Below, piece by piece: positions 33,616 through 43,215 of a stretch of 64,000 nucleotides of DNA. The notes below the pieces were generated by a model, which saw nothing but the letters and a program-made list of their open reading frames with translations, made no database searches and was not told the DNA's origin. The DNA is from Urechidicola vernalis (lineage in GTDB: Bacteria > Bacteroidota > Bacteroidia > Flavobacteriales > Flavobacteriaceae), in assembly GCF_031846385.1 (NCBI RefSeq), contig NZ_JAVRHV010000001.1:868001-932000 (forward strand), given 5' to 3'. The first letter of the stretch is position 1. Every line of letters begins with the position of its first letter. Made by a program: the position numbers and the translations under genes.

Positions 33616-35796
33616 ATGGGAGCAGTTAGAAACATTAGTAGAAGAAGTTTTATCAAAGGAATTGGGTTGGCTTCAGGTGGATTAATTATTGCATGTAACA
33701 GCAATCCTTTTGCTTCAGAGCCGAAAGATTTGATTGAATTCAATCCGAATTTATTTGTGCAGTTAAATTCTGATGGAAGTTTGGTTTTAGTAGCTTCACG
33801 TTCGGAAATGGGAAATGGTGTCCGCACCTCTCTTACTTCCGTAATTGCAGATGAAATGGAGGCTGATTGGAAAAGAGTAAGTATAAAACAAGCAACTGGA
33901 GATGCTAAATATGGCGACCAAAATACTGACGGTTCAAGAAGTATACGGTATTTATATGAAACCATGCGTAAGATGGGCGCAACAACTAGAACAATGTTAG
34001 AACAATCAGCAGCAAAGAAATGGGAAGTTTCGGTTGAAGAATGTTCGGCAAAAGATCACTTTGTACATCATACCAGTGGTAAGAAAATTGCGTTTGGAGA
34101 TTTAGTAGAAATTGCAAAAACACTAGAAGTTCCGGAAGAAGTTACATTTAAATCAAAAGACAAGTTCAAATACATTGGATCTTATTTAAAAGGAATAGAT
34201 GTTCCTAACTACGCAAACGGAAGTGCTGTTTTTGGATTAGACAAAAGGGTAGACAATATGAAATTTGTTGCCATTAAAAGATGTCCATCTACTTTTGGTA
34301 CTGCAAAATCTTTCGACGGCTCTGAGGCATTAAAAATAAAAGGTGTTGAAAAGGTAGTACAATTAGACCGAGTTCCGAGACCTTTCGGTGCTTTGGGTGG
34401 TGTTGCCGTTGTAGCAAACAATACTTGGGCAGCATTTCAAGGTAAAGATGCATTAAAGGTAGATTGGGATTTAGGAGCAAATGGCGCATACGATTCTGAT
34501 GAGTACATGGAATTATTGACCAAAAACGTACATAAAAAAGGGACAGTTGCTAAGGAAAGTGGAAATGTAAATAAAGCATTTAGAAAAGCAACTAAAATAG
34601 TCGAAAGTACTTTTAAAGCGCCGCATTTAGTTCATGCTCCTATGGAAGTGCCAAACGCCGTAGCCGTTGTTAATGGAGATACTTGTGAAGTTTGGGCTCC
34701 AACTCAAGATCCGCAAACAGCAAGAACTGAAGTGGCTGAGTTTTTAGGAGTTGAAAAAGAAAATGTAACAATTAACATAACCTTTTTAGGGGGTGGTTTC
34801 GGTCGTAAATCCAAACCAGATTATATTATTGAAGCCGTTGCAATGGCAAAACAACTTAATAGTCCTGTACAGATTATATGGTCTAGAGAAGATGACATCC
34901 AACAAAGTTATTTCCACACCGTTTCATCGCAATACATGAAAGCAGGAATTGATGCTGATGGTAATGTTTCAGGATGGCTACATCGCTATGCCTTCCCTTC
35001 TATAATGTCAACATTTGACCCTTCGACTGACGGACCTGCAGGCTGGGAAAATGGTAGTGCCACAAACATGCCTTATTTAATTCCAGACATGCGCGTTGAA
35101 ACTGGTAAAGCTCCGGCACATGTTCGAATTGGGTGGTTACGCTCTGTAATAAATATCCCTCATGGCTTTTCAGTGAATGTATTTATTGATGAATTAGCGC
35201 ATGCAGCAGGAAAAGACCCTCTTGATTTCCGATTGAATATGATTGGAAAAGAGTTTAGAAAAGAAGGTGGAAAGGGTAAATACAAATGGAATACTAAACG
35301 TTTTAAACATGTTTTAAAACAAGTTGCTAAAAATGCAGATTGGGGTAAGAAATTACCTGAAGGGCATGCGCAAGGTATAGCCGTTCAATATAGTTTTTTA
35401 TCATATGTTGCCTCTGTAGTTGAAGTTTCTGTGAAAGATGGAAAGGTAAAAGTTCATAAAGTCCACACCGTAGTAGATTGTGGAGTAGCGATTAACAAAA
35501 ATACGGTAGAATCTCAAATGGAAGGTGCTGCTGTTTTTGGATTGTCTTTGGCGTTGTACGGAAAAATCACTGCTAAAGATGGTGCTATTGAACAAAGTAA
35601 TTTCCACGATTATCAGATGGTTCGTATGCACGAGGCTCCAGAAATTCATGTAGAAATAGTTGATAGTGATGAAAAACCTACTGGTGTTGGAGAACCGGGT
35701 GTACCAGTTATTGCACCAGCTATTGTAAATGCTGTTTTCAAAGCCACAGGAAAACGATATCACAGTTTGCCTTTATCAGATCATAATTTAGTATAA
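33616..35796 (+). CDS. iorB: Molybdenum hydroxylase large subunit (IorB-like), TAT-exported lipoprotein
   Basis: A 726-residue molybdopterin-binding subunit of the aldehyde/aromatic oxidase family that resembles isoquinoline 1-oxidoreductase. The N-terminus has a twin-arginine signal (SRRSFIKGIG from residue 8) ending in GLIIAC27, which looks like a lipobox, so the enzyme may be lipid-anchored in the periplasm. Cofactor-binding segments include GGGFGRKSKPDYI near 393 and the C-terminal GVGEPGVPVIAPAIVNA near 694, where the Glu is the likely catalytic residue. It follows iorA by two bases and is followed by XdhC and MobA-like maturation genes. Confidence 0.92.
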   Translation: MGAVRNISRRSFIKGIGLASGGLIIACNSNPFASEPKDLIEFNPNLFVQLNSDGSLVLVASRSEMGNGVRTSLTSVIADEMEADWKRVSIKQATGDAKYGDQNTDGSRSIRYLYETMRKMGATTRTMLEQSAAKKWEVSVEECSAKDHFVHHTSGKKIAFGDLVEIAKTLEVPEEVTFKSKDKFKYIGSYLKGIDVPNYANGSAVFGLDKRVDNMKFVAIKRCPSTFGTAKSFDGSEALKIKGVEKVVQLDRVPRPFGALGGVAVVANNTWAAFQGKDALKVDWDLGANGAYDSDEYMELLTKNVHKKGTVAKESGNVNKAFRKATKIVESTFKAPHLVHAPMEVPNAVAVVNGDTCEVWAPTQDPQTARTEVAEFLGVEKENVTINITFLGGGFGRKSKPDYIIEAVAMAKQLNSPVQIIWSREDDIQQSYFHTVSSQYMKAGIDADGNVSGWLHRYAFPSIMSTFDPSTDGPAGWENGSATNMPYLIPDMRVETGKAPAHVRIGWLRSVINIPHGFSVNVFIDELAHAAGKDPLDFRLNMIGKEFRKEGGKGKYKWNTKRFKHVLKQVAKNADWGKKLPEGHAQGIAVQYSFLSYVASVVEVSVKDGKVKVHKVHTVVDCGVAINKNTVESQMEGAAVFGLSLALYGKITAKDGAIEQSNFHDYQMVRMHEAPEIHVEIVDSDEKPTGVGEPGVPVIAPAIVNAVFKATGKRYHSLPLSDHNLV

Positions 35797-35799
35797 CCT

Positions 35800-36561
35800 A
35801 TGCAATTATGGATTGAAAAACTACTGGAATTTAAAAAACAAAAGATTCCAGTAGCACTAGTAACTATTACCAAAATTAAAGGGTCTACGCCTTGTAAGGT
35901 AGGTGCAAGAATGTTAGTTACTCTAGACAAAACCATTCATGGCACAGTTGGCGGTGGTAAATTAGAATTTCAAATTATTGACAAAGCAGCGGAAGCAATT
36001 CAATCAAACGTTATACTTGAATTTTCATACACACTTGGCCCAGAATTTGAACAATGCTGTGGCGGAATAGTTGAATTAATTATTGAACCCATGAATTTAG
36101 AACCAAATTTATATCTATTCGGCGCTGGTCATATAGGTCAAGAAATTTGTAATATTTTAAAAGACACTCCTTTTAAAATTCATTTAATGGATACAAGAAA
36201 AGGATGGGAAAATGAGATAAACATTGGAGAACACGTCAACTATTCAAATCTTGACTTCGACTTGTACAAGTCTCATATTCAATGGGGCTCAAATTGCTAT
36301 ATGGTTATAATGACACATGACCACAAATTAGATTACGAAATTACCGCCTTGGCCCTAGATGAACAAACCAAATATATTGGTCTTATTGGAAGCAAAACAA
36401 AAAAGGTGAAATTTCATAATATGCTGAAAAATGAATTGGGTTTTGAAAACGGAATTGAACCGGTTAATTGCCCCGTTGGATTAGATATTGGCGGAATTAC
36501 ACCGAATGAAATTGCTATTAGTGTAGCAGCAGAATTATTGAAAGTCCATTATGGAAAATAA
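35800..36561 (+). CDS. XdhC-family molybdenum cofactor maturation protein
   Basis: A 253-residue XdhC/CoxI-family protein. The N-terminal domain shows VTITKIKGSTPCKVGARMLV and GTVGGGKLE near 48, and the C-terminal Rossmann-type domain shows LYLFGAGHIGQEI near 105 and LIGSKTKK near 198. Such proteins bind molybdopterin, help add the terminal sulfido ligand and insert the cofactor into molybdenum hydroxylases. It is 3 bases after iorB and overlaps the next gene by 11, so it is a dedicated helper for IorAB. Confidence 0.9.
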   Translation: MQLWIEKLLEFKKQKIPVALVTITKIKGSTPCKVGARMLVTLDKTIHGTVGGGKLEFQIIDKAAEAIQSNVILEFSYTLGPEFEQCCGGIVELIIEPMNLEPNLYLFGAGHIGQEICNILKDTPFKIHLMDTRKGWENEINIGEHVNYSNLDFDLYKSHIQWGSNCYMVIMTHDHKLDYEITALALDEQTKYIGLIGSKTKKVKFHNMLKNELGFENGIEPVNCPVGLDIGGITPNEIAISVAAELLKVHYGK

Positions 36562-37180
36562 CACTGTCGCTATTCTTCTTGCTGGAGGTAAGTCAGAACG
36601 AATGGGAGTTGCTAAAGGTTTATTGAAATATGGTAAAACCTTTTGGATTCTTGAACAAATCAACAGAATTGGAAAAAGCGGAATCCAAAAAGTTTATATT
36701 GGATTGGGCTATGATGCAGAACATTATTTCTGGGCTATCGATTGGTTTGAGCAAGCCACGAAGCAGTTTGTTCAATTTATGGGAGTCGCCGTAAAGGTTA
36801 TTCTAAATCCGAGGCCAGAAATTGGCCCTTTTTCCACTTTGCAAACAGTTTTAAACTCAATTGATTTAAAAACAAACGTAATTTTGAATCCTATAGATGT
36901 TCCAATCTTAAACCAAAAAGAACTACCTCTTATCATTAGAGGTGAAAACCTCGTTACTATGCCATCTTACTTAGGTAAAAATGGACATCCAATAAAATTA
37001 AATTCCTCATTCTGGTATTCATTACTAAAACTAGATGTAGAAAGTAATTTGGCTCGACTGGATCTTCAAATCAAAAACTTACAATCACACCAAATTACTG
37101 TGATTCCTGTTAATGACAATTCAATTAAAAAAAACTTAAACACTCCTGCCGAGTGGAAACAATTTTTAAAGGATAGTTAA
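36551..37180 (+). CDS. MobA/MocA-like molybdenum cofactor nucleotidyltransferase
   Basis: A 209-residue NTP-transferase-fold protein. The nucleotide-binding loop AILLAGGKSERMGVAKGLL starts at residue 7, and NPIDVPILNQKELP near 116 supplies the metal-binding aspartate. MocA-type enzymes attach CMP to molybdopterin, the form used by bacterial xanthine-oxidase-family enzymes, so cytidylyl transfer is the likely reaction. It overlaps the XdhC gene by 11 bases and ends the four-gene cluster. CTP versus GTP specificity cannot be read from sequence alone. Confidence 0.85.
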   Translation: MENNTVAILLAGGKSERMGVAKGLLKYGKTFWILEQINRIGKSGIQKVYIGLGYDAEHYFWAIDWFEQATKQFVQFMGVAVKVILNPRPEIGPFSTLQTVLNSIDLKTNVILNPIDVPILNQKELPLIIRGENLVTMPSYLGKNGHPIKLNSSFWYSLLKLDVESNLARLDLQIKNLQSHQITVIPVNDNSIKKNLNTPAEWKQFLKDS

Positions 37181-37262
37181 GTCAATTGTTGTATGTTTAC
37201 AAAAAGTATACCTCGTCTTTAGAGATCACAGATAACTTTAAAAACCATTACCAAACTAACCA

Positions 37263-39488
37263 ATGAATAACGAACATAAGATTCCTGCTACTGGGTTTAA
37301 AGGATTAAAAGAAAATTGGAGAAGCGACCTAACAGCAGCATTAAGTGTATCTTTAGTTGCCTTACCTCTGGCATTAGGCGTCGCTGTAGCATCTGGCGTT
37401 ACTCCAATGGCCGGATTAATGTCTTCTATCATTGCAGGAGTTGTAACCACATTTTTTAGAGGAAGTAATTTAGCTATTAACGGTCCTGCTGCCGGCTTAA
37501 TTGCCGCCATTTTAGGTGGACTTGCTGTTTTGGACGGCAATATCAATTATGTATTAGCTGCCATTGTTGTTTCCGGCGCAATTCAGGTGTTGTTTGGATT
37601 GTTAAAAATGGGGCGCTATGCAAAACTATTGCCATCATCCGTTTTACATGGAATATTAGCTGCAATAGGGGTCATTATTTTTGCGAAACAAATTCATTTT
37701 GCACTAGGCACAAAAACTGAGGCGGATACCATCATTAACATTTTAATAGATGCCGTTTCTAAAATACCTGAATTGAATCCATTTGTGTTCATTATTTCTT
37801 TATTAGGCGTATTGGTGCTCGTCTTTTATAAAAGAATAAACATCAAATTTATAAGAGTTATTCCCGCTCCTATGTGGGTATTAGTATTAGCACTTCCAAT
37901 CGTCTTCGGCTTTGATTTCTTTCATGCACATGGAATTGAATTGTTTGGACACACGTACAATGTTAGTCCTGAATTGCTGATTAGCATTCCAGAAAATCCA
38001 TTAGACAGCATCATGCATCCAGATTTTAGTAGAATCGGCACTTGGCCATTTTGGACTACCGTACTTTCAATTACTGCTATCGGAACTGTAATTACCATGG
38101 CAAGCGCAAGAGCCGTAGATAAATTAGACCCATACAAAAGAACCACAAACCTAAATAAAGATTTATTGGGTGTTGGATTAAGCACGATGGTTTCTGGAGC
38201 ATTAGGAGGGTTGCCAATTATAAACGTAATCGTAAGAAGTACAGTAAACGTAAATAACAATGCAAAAACCAAATGGTCTAATTTTTATCATGGACTTTTC
38301 TTAATATTATTCGTGGTCCTATTAGCCCCAGTTTTAAGAAGTATTCCTTTAGCTGCTTTAGCTGCCATTTTGGTACATACCGGATTTAAATTAGCGTCTC
38401 CAAAAGTATTCAAAAGCACATATGACCAAGGTGTAGAACAATTATTGTTCTTATCTTCTACCCTAATCATCACATTATACACAAGTCTTTTATATGGAAT
38501 TATTGGTGGAATTTTAATTACCTTAACACTACACATTTTATTGGCTAAAGTTGGATTCCGTAACTTTTTTAAAATGATTTACAATTCAGGATCTAAAGTG
38601 TATCAACTAGAAAACGGTACTTATGATGTAAAATTAAAAGGTGTTGCCAACTTTTTATATGCTTTAAGGCTAGATAAGTTATTAGAAGATATTCCAACTG
38701 GGTCAACCATTAAAATTGACATGTCCCAAACTAGATTGGTTGATTTATCGATCATGGAAAATTTGATTGAATTTAAACGTACTCATGATAATAATGGTGG
38801 TAATGTGCAATTAATGGGATTAGACAATCACACCTCTTCAACCAGCCATAATAGAGCTTTAAAAGTTGTTACAGGAAGACGTAAAAAACGAATTACCAAA
38901 CGTCAGATTCGTTTACAAAAAATGGCAATTGCAAACCACTGGTCATTCCAAAGAGAAGTCGATTGGAATACATCCTATTTAAGAAATTTCGATTTCTTTA
39001 AATCCAGACCTATTGAAATGAAAAACAATTCATTACAAGGTATGGATACTGAAAATAATACACATTGGGAAATTGCAGACATCATATTTGACGAAGGTGC
39101 CATGTTAGCATTAGAAGTCTATCAAACAACCGTTCAAATAGTTCGTTTACCAGTTCGTATTCCAGACTTTATCATAGATAAAGAAGGACCTTTTGATAAG
39201 ATTTTTGACAAAGTTAAAGTGCTTTCTGGAGGAAAAGGCGACATAGACTTTGTTAAATCGCCTGAATTCTCGAATAAGTTTTTATTAAGTGGATCAGACG
39301 AAGTAGCCATACGAAAATTCTTCTCACCAGAATTAATCAAGTTCTTAGAAGAAAATGAAATTCATCATATTGAAAGTAATGGTGAAGCTTTAATGATATT
39401 TAAATACTTACACATTGCCAGAACGGATGAAGTTCAAAATATGTTAGAGTTTTCTAATAACTTATTAAAGCATATGAGCTTGAAATAA
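37263..39488 (+). CDS. SulP-family anion transporter with STAS and an extra C-terminal domain
   Basis: A 741-residue protein. Residues 1 to about 430 form the SulP transport domain (VSLVALPLALGVAVASGVTP near 32, GPAAGLIAAILGGLA near 74). A STAS-like domain follows at about 455-540 (TIKIDMSQTRLVDLSIMENL). After a basic linker near 545-560, about 150 more residues run to the C-terminus (FLLSGSDEVAIRKFFSPEL, HHIESNGEALMIFK); this region is not part of ordinary SulP proteins. Bacterial SulP members carry bicarbonate, sulfate or dicarboxylates. The cargo is unknown. An 82-base gap separates it from the molybdenum cluster, and an MFS gene follows. Confidence 0.85.
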   Translation: MNNEHKIPATGFKGLKENWRSDLTAALSVSLVALPLALGVAVASGVTPMAGLMSSIIAGVVTTFFRGSNLAINGPAAGLIAAILGGLAVLDGNINYVLAAIVVSGAIQVLFGLLKMGRYAKLLPSSVLHGILAAIGVIIFAKQIHFALGTKTEADTIINILIDAVSKIPELNPFVFIISLLGVLVLVFYKRINIKFIRVIPAPMWVLVLALPIVFGFDFFHAHGIELFGHTYNVSPELLISIPENPLDSIMHPDFSRIGTWPFWTTVLSITAIGTVITMASARAVDKLDPYKRTTNLNKDLLGVGLSTMVSGALGGLPIINVIVRSTVNVNNNAKTKWSNFYHGLFLILFVVLLAPVLRSIPLAALAAILVHTGFKLASPKVFKSTYDQGVEQLLFLSSTLIITLYTSLLYGIIGGILITLTLHILLAKVGFRNFFKMIYNSGSKVYQLENGTYDVKLKGVANFLYALRLDKLLEDIPTGSTIKIDMSQTRLVDLSIMENLIEFKRTHDNNGGNVQLMGLDNHTSSTSHNRALKVVTGRRKKRITKRQIRLQKMAIANHWSFQREVDWNTSYLRNFDFFKSRPIEMKNNSLQGMDTENNTHWEIADIIFDEGAMLALEVYQTTVQIVRLPVRIPDFIIDKEGPFDKIFDKVKVLSGGKGDIDFVKSPEFSNKFLLSGSDEVAIRKFFSPELIKFLEENEIHHIESNGEALMIFKYLHIARTDEVQNMLEFSNNLLKHMSLK

Positions 39489-39508
39489 TGGGTTAAACTA
39501 AAGTTTAC

Positions 39509-40765
39509 ATGTATCAGAAACGAATTCCTTGGTATTTCTTATTACTGCTAATTTTAGCTGGTGAATCTGTTTTTATTTTGCCATTTGTTTTAGCACGTGT
39601 TTTTAGACCAACTGTTCTCGATGCCTTTGGATTGGATAATTTACAACTAGGCTATTGTTTTTCCACTTACGGAATAGTCGCGCTATTGTCGTATGTATTT
39701 GGGGGACCTTTAGCAGACAAATACCCACCGCGTAAGTTAATCGCAGTAGCACTTTGGATGACTGCCTTAGGTGGTTTGGTGTATGCAACTTTCCCTGATT
39801 ACTTAACACTTAGAATTTTGTATGGATATTGGGGATTTACCACAATATTTTTGTTTTGGGCTCCAATGATTAAAGCCACTAGAGTTTGGGGAGGATCGAG
39901 TTCACAAGGAAAAGCATTTGGTTTTTTAGATGGAGGACGTGGTCTAGTAGGGGCATTATTTGGAGCCATGGGATTATTGATATTTTCCATTTTTATAAAT
40001 TCACATCTATCCGAAATTTCTATTGAAGAAACAAAAACTGCATTTAAAAATGTTGTGATTACCTCAACAATAATTGTTGCATTTGTAGGTCTTTTGGTTT
40101 GGTTTTTTATGAAATTAGATAAGCAAATTGAGAAGGAAATTATTATAGAAAAAATCACTCTTTCTGAAATTAAAGAAGTTTTAAAATTGCCTTCAGTTCT
40201 ACTTTTGATGGTAATCATATTATGTGCTTATGTCGGTTATAAAATTACAGATGTATTTTCTTTGTATGCCCAAGATGTAATGAAATACAACCAAGTAGAA
40301 GCCGCTAAAGTGGGCACTTTCCTTCTATTTGTTCGCCCTATTGTCGGAGTTGCTATTGGATTTTTAGCAGATCGTTCTCAAACAACTTATTGGCTTATAA
40401 TTGGGTTTATCGTTGCCATAGCAGGCTCGCTATGCTTTGCATTAGGAATAATTTCTGATAGCACAACTTTATTATTTTTTATTTCTACTTTTATTGTTGC
40501 TATAGGTGTTTACGCCGCACGTTCGCTCTATTTTGCAGTAATGCAGAAAGGTCAAATTCCATTAGTTTTAACGGGAACTGCTGTTGGACTTATATCTATA
40601 ATTGGCTATGCCCCAGATATTTTTGCAAGCCCTATGATGGGATACTTATTAGAAAATTCTCCAGGTGAACAAGGACATCAACATGTATTTTGGATGCTTA
40701 TTTTCTTTTTTACAATTGGCCTAATAGCTGCATTGTATTATCATAAATTATACGGTAGAAAATGA
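39509..40765 (+). CDS. MFS transporter
   Basis: A 418-residue major facilitator with about twelve membrane spans. The loop after span 2 reads GGPLADKYPPRKLIAV near 66-81, a clear MFS motif A-like segment, and GFLADRSQTTYW near 286 is the matching loop in the second half. A central cytoplasmic segment (about 210-230) is rich in Lys, Glu and Ile. The gene follows the SulP transporter by 20 bases, and its stop overlaps the ATG of a small lipoprotein gene by the ATGA arrangement. The substrate is unknown. Confidence 0.88.
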   Translation: MYQKRIPWYFLLLLILAGESVFILPFVLARVFRPTVLDAFGLDNLQLGYCFSTYGIVALLSYVFGGPLADKYPPRKLIAVALWMTALGGLVYATFPDYLTLRILYGYWGFTTIFLFWAPMIKATRVWGGSSSQGKAFGFLDGGRGLVGALFGAMGLLIFSIFINSHLSEISIEETKTAFKNVVITSTIIVAFVGLLVWFFMKLDKQIEKEIIIEKITLSEIKEVLKLPSVLLLMVIILCAYVGYKITDVFSLYAQDVMKYNQVEAAKVGTFLLFVRPIVGVAIGFLADRSQTTYWLIIGFIVAIAGSLCFALGIISDSTTLLFFISTFIVAIGVYAARSLYFAVMQKGQIPLVLTGTAVGLISIIGYAPDIFASPMMGYLLENSPGEQGHQHVFWMLIFFFTIGLIAALYYHKLYGRK

Positions 40766-40865
40766 AACTAATAAAGTTTATCTTTATTCAATTTTAACTT
40801 TTTTTATTTCATGCTCTTCAAAGACAGATATTAATTACAGTGAAGTAGTTTTAGATGAAATATTC
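40762..40865 (+). pseudogene. Frameshifted 5' end (signal peptide) of the following lipoprotein gene
   Basis: An ATG at 40762 overlaps the MFS stop as ATGA and reads MKLIKFIFIQF before a TAA at 40795-40797. The frame one base back then continues as LTFFISCSSKTDINYSEVV and runs without a stop into the gene below. One missing T in the T run at 40792-40795 would rejoin the two parts into a lipoprotein signal with acceptor cysteine in FFISC. This is a frameshift, a sequencing error or a phase-variable tract. Confidence 0.6.
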
Positions 40866-41432
40866 TTGGAATTAATTGATGATATTTACATGGACATGAG
40901 AATATTAGAACCTATCCCTCCGTTTCAATTTGAAGGAATTTCGGATTCTATTCATCAATCCAACTTAAAAAATTATGATCAAATTTTAAAAGATTACAAA
41001 TTAAGGGAATCAGCCATTGGAATAGACACTTCGCGAACAGTTCTTGTTATTCATGATTCAATTAAACTTCCGCATAAACCTAACCTCAAATATTTAAAAA
41101 ATCATTTCTGCAGCTATCAGATTAAAACTGATTCCTTAATTCAATCAAGTGTTTATAAAATTGATTTAAATAAATTTAAAAGCGCCAAATTTAATTTTAT
41201 GTCTAGTGCCAGTTTCCCACAAAATTCGGAAATATGGAATATAGAACATCCTTTTCATATTGGGGCTGCAATTTCATTTACTACAATTACATTTGATACT
41301 AATCGCAAATTTGGAGTTTTAGAAGGCGGAATAGTATATGGACGTTTGAATGGTCACGGATTTAGAATTTACATTAAAAAAGAAAACAACGATTGGATAA
41401 TTGATTTTATAGAAGAAACTTGGATTTCATAA
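40866..41432 (+). CDS. Unknown protein, main body of an apparently frameshifted lipoprotein gene
   Basis: I do not recognise the 188-residue product read from the TTG at 40866 (first ATG at 40890). It contains no membrane span; the last part (GGIVYGRLNGHGFRIYIKK, then WIIDFIEETWIS) looks like a small beta-rich fold ending in a conserved-looking tail seen in flavobacterial hypothetical proteins. The frame is open upstream to at least 40764 and encodes a lipobox-like FISCSS there, but has no start codon, which implies that the true N-terminus lies in another frame (see 40762-40865). It ends just before a strong terminator. Confidence 0.65.
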   Translation: MELIDDIYMDMRILEPIPPFQFEGISDSIHQSNLKNYDQILKDYKLRESAIGIDTSRTVLVIHDSIKLPHKPNLKYLKNHFCSYQIKTDSLIQSSVYKIDLNKFKSAKFNFMSSASFPQNSEIWNIEHPFHIGAAISFTTITFDTNRKFGVLEGGIVYGRLNGHGFRIYIKKENNDWIIDFIEETWIS

Positions 41433-41463
41433 AAAAAGGAGCACTTCCGTGCTCCTTTTTTTA
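41431..41463. terminator. Bidirectional terminator between the small lipoprotein gene and the second SulP gene
   Basis: GGAGCAC at 41438-41444 pairs with GTGCTCC at 41449-41455 around a four-base loop. An A run precedes it and a T run follows, so it can serve both convergent genes. Confidence 0.9.
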
Positions 41464-41478
41464 TATCTTTTTTAATAT

Positions 41479-43149
41479 CTATTTATCAAGCACATTATAC
41501 TCTGCCAATCCCTTTGTAAAACGTTCAGGATCTTCTGCCAAATGATAACGCGGATCATCCACATCTTCAACAATGATCTCATTAAACTTAGCATCTGCCT
41601 TATATAATAAATCTTTACAATCTTGACTTAAATGTTTTAAATGTACCGTTTTCCCAACAGCCTCATATTTCTTAACTAAATTCAAAATCGCTTCAAATGC
41701 CGAGTGATCACTAACTCTAGACTCAACAAAATCAATTTCTACTTTTTCCGGGTCTCCTTTCACATCAAACTTTTCATTAAAAGCAGTAATTGAACCAAAG
41801 AATAATGGACCCCAAATTTCGTAGATTTTTGTACCGTCTTCTTTCATACGTTTTCTAGCTCTAATTTTCTTTGCATTTTCCCATGCAAATACCAAAGCAG
41901 AAATAATTACCCCAACAAATACCGCTATTGCCAAATCAAATAATACCGTAACAACAGAAACAATAATCAGCACAAAAGCATCAGACATTGGAATCTTTTT
42001 CAAAATTCTAAAACTAGACCATGCAAATGTTTCAATTACCATCATAAACATAACCCCAATCAATGCAGCGATTGGAACTTGTTCAATGTACTTGTCGGTA
42101 AATAAAATAAATGACAATAAGGTTACAGCCATTACAATACCTGAAAGTCTTCCTCTACCTCCTGCGTTAATATTAATAACTGTTTGTCCAATCATTCCAC
42201 ATCCTCCTGTTCCTCCGAACAGACCACTTACAACATTTCCAGCCCCCTGAGCAACACATTCTCTATTTCCATTACCTCTTGTTTCAGTCAATTCATCAAC
42301 CAAATTCATTGTCATCAACGATTCAATTAAACCAACCGATGCTGCTAAAAATGCATAGGGTAAAATAAACATAAAGGTATCTAAGTTAATCGGTAAATTT
42401 TGCCACAATTCCTTATTTGGTGTTGGAAATTCACCTTTTAACCCTTCACCTCCACCTTCAATAATATATGAGCCAACAGTAGTTACATCCAATCCTCCAA
42501 ATATCACAATTGCAGTAGTTACCAAAATTGCGGTTAACGCTGCAGGTATTTTCTTTGTTAGTTTTGGCAATAACCAAATTATAGCCATGGTTAATCCAAC
42601 TAATCCCAGCATAAGATACAATTCGCTCCCTTGCATTGGAATATTTAAATAAGACTTAACGCCTTCTTCAGACACCGATAATTCTTTATGAGAGAACATT
42701 TTTACCTGAGCGATAAAAATCACAATTGCCAATCCATTAACAAACCCCATCATTACTGGGTGTGGAATCAACCTTACAAATTTTCCTAATTTTAATAGTC
42801 CTGCTCCAATTTGAAAACAACCCATTAAAATAACAGCACCGAGCAAATAATAATACCCCATATTATCAATGGGTGTATCCATGAGCATCCCTTTTTCATG
42901 CCCTTGAGCAATCATAGCAACAAAAATTACAGCAACAGCCCCAGCTGCACCAGAAATTAATCCTGGTCTACCACCAAAAATAGCCGTAATTAATCCAATA
43001 ATAAAAGCACCTGAAAGCGCCACCAAAGGATCTATCTGCGCCACAAAAGCGAATGCTACTACTTCTGGAATCATTGCCAAAGACACCGTAATACCCGCAA
43101 AAGTATCATCTCTGAAACTCCAAGTTCTCTCTTTAATCGATTTAAACAT
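41479..43149 (-). CDS. SulP-family inorganic anion transporter with STAS domain
   Basis: A 556-residue SulP transporter of standard layout: a transport domain of about 420 residues (FAGITVSLAMIPEVVAFAFV near 18, GGRPGLISGAAGAVAVIFVA near 59, GLFGGTGGCGMIGQTVININ near 310) and a C-terminal STAS domain from about 445 (VEIDFVESRVSDHSAFEAIL). It differs clearly from the SulP protein at 37263, so they are distant paralogues. Bicarbonate, sulfate or sodium-coupled anion transport are possible. The -7 box candidate TATTTTTG lies at 43174-43181 on the minus strand. It follows the NUDIX gene on the same strand. Confidence 0.92.
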   Translation of the reverse strand: MFKSIKERTWSFRDDTFAGITVSLAMIPEVVAFAFVAQIDPLVALSGAFIIGLITAIFGGRPGLISGAAGAVAVIFVAMIAQGHEKGMLMDTPIDNMGYYYLLGAVILMGCFQIGAGLLKLGKFVRLIPHPVMMGFVNGLAIVIFIAQVKMFSHKELSVSEEGVKSYLNIPMQGSELYLMLGLVGLTMAIIWLLPKLTKKIPAALTAILVTTAIVIFGGLDVTTVGSYIIEGGGEGLKGEFPTPNKELWQNLPINLDTFMFILPYAFLAASVGLIESLMTMNLVDELTETRGNGNRECVAQGAGNVVSGLFGGTGGCGMIGQTVININAGGRGRLSGIVMAVTLLSFILFTDKYIEQVPIAALIGVMFMMVIETFAWSSFRILKKIPMSDAFVLIIVSVVTVLFDLAIAVFVGVIISALVFAWENAKKIRARKRMKEDGTKIYEIWGPLFFGSITAFNEKFDVKGDPEKVEIDFVESRVSDHSAFEAILNLVKKYEAVGKTVHLKHLSQDCKDLLYKADAKFNEIIVEDVDDPRYHLAEDPERFTKGLAEYNVLDK

Positions 43150-43215
43150 AATTATTCACTTTCTAAAAAGCGGCAAAAATACAGTTTTTAGCCAAGTATA
43201 GACGAACTATTCTAA

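Noticed and set aside
33600..33965. 121-residue minus-strand frame opposite the start of iorB
   Set aside because: Antisense to the signal peptide and N-terminal domain of iorB; no independent support.
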